Source: an uncultured Megamonas sp.
Lineage (GTDB): Bacteria; Bacillota; Negativicutes; Selenomonadales; Selenomonadaceae
Direction of reading: 5' to 3'
DNA length: 5,726 bases
Assembly: GCA_900554895.1 (NCBI GenBank)
Contig: USIX01000151.1
Location: 1 to 5,726, forward strand
A model generated the notes under the pieces. That model was not told where the DNA came from. It searched no databases and saw nothing but the letters and a program-made list of their open reading frames with translations. A program made the translations under genes and the position numbers. Below are positions 5,525 to 5,726 of this stretch, piece after piece; position 1 is the stretch's first letter, and every line of letters begins with the position of its first letter.

Positions 5525-5726
5525 GTGAATTTATTGGAAACTTTAGCAAATGTTGACCCGCAGGTTCAGGCAGCTATCGACCAGGAACTGTCGCGTCAGC
5601 GCAACAAATTGGAAATGATTGCTTCGGAAAATATTGTAAGCAGTGCCGTAATGCAGGCGCAGGGAAGCGTGCTTACGAATAAATATGCCGAAGGTTATCC
5701 GGGCAAACGCTACTACGGCGGCTGCG
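5525..5726 (+). CDS. glyA: Serine hydroxymethyltransferase, 5' end only
   Basis: The first 67 codons of GlyA, the PLP enzyme that converts serine and tetrahydrofolate to glycine and 5,10-methylenetetrahydrofolate; the gene runs past the window. The start is GTG at 5525 with GGAGG at 5513-5517, 7 bases upstream. The read is (fM)[14 protein letters not shown], then Q(E)[21 protein letters not shown], then [18 protein letters not shown]. The IASEN and the [16 protein letters not shown] blocks are family hallmarks; the latter contributes active-site Tyr residues from the neighbouring subunit. The PLP lysine lies beyond the window. It lies 20 bases behind rpiB with no terminator between them, so the two are probably co-transcribed. 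Confidence 0.97.
   Translation, partial: MNLLETLANVDPQVQAAIDQELSRQRNKLEMIASENIVSSAVMQAQGSVLTNKYAEGYPGKRYYGGC

Noticed and set aside
1..5726. CRISPR array, tRNA or rRNA gene, or phage attachment site.
   Set aside because: No regularly spaced repeats, no cloverleaf with a TTC-type T-loop, and no rRNA-like sequence were seen in the gaps between genes.

Overview
This window is a stretch of conserved bacterial housekeeping genes, all on the + strand, interrupted once by a decayed mobile element. In order: the 3' end of rpmE (ribosomal protein L31), a DUF1385/YqhQ membrane protein, a ~900-base region without an intact gene, prfA (release factor 1), prmC (release factor glutamine methyltransferase), a two-domain Sua5/YwlC-type threonylcarbamoyl-AMP synthase, rpiB (ribose-5-phosphate isomerase B) and the 5' end of glyA (serine hydroxymethyltransferase). 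The order rpmE / prfA / prmC / ywlC / rpiB / glyA matches the Bacillota core cluster known from Bacillus subtilis. DUF1385 beside prfA, strong AGGAGG-type ribosome binding sites and moderate base composition also point to Bacillota. My best guess is a gut-type member such as the Negativicutes, but the exact lineage is an inference.

Bases 1-187 hold the L31 C-terminus, a compact intrinsic terminator and the ribosome binding site that fixes the YqhQ start at 188. YqhQ runs to 1120. Bases 1121-2023 have no intact gene but are not empty. Bases 1145-1290 look like a compact structured RNA, with a bulged hairpin and a long GC-rich hairpin capped by a GTAA (GNRA) loop. Bases 1342-1813 are a broken tnpB (IS200/IS605 OrfB, the RuvC-like RNA-guided nuclease family). 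It has two in-frame TAG codons where the family has Gln, one single-base frameshift, and a large internal deletion that joins the N-terminal third directly to the last ~20 residues. The 3' segment to about 1933 keeps the stem-loops and right-end hairpin that in intact elements make the omega (guide) RNA. Together with flanking DNA it forms a 10-bp terminator-like inverted repeat just before prfA.

Downstream, prfA (GTG start), prmC (1-base gap) and the YwlC gene (16-base overlap) form a tightly packed translation-quality operon. RF1 reads UAA/UAG, PrmC methylates the GGQ glutamine of RF1, and YwlC makes the threonylcarbamoyl-AMP used for t6A in tRNA. A clear extended -10 promoter then starts rpiB-glyA, which links pentose phosphate metabolism to one-carbon and glycine metabolism.

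The most unusual content is the 1145-1933 relic: a dead, internally deleted tnpB flanked by two candidate structured RNAs, one upstream and one at its 3' end. No new intact system was found.
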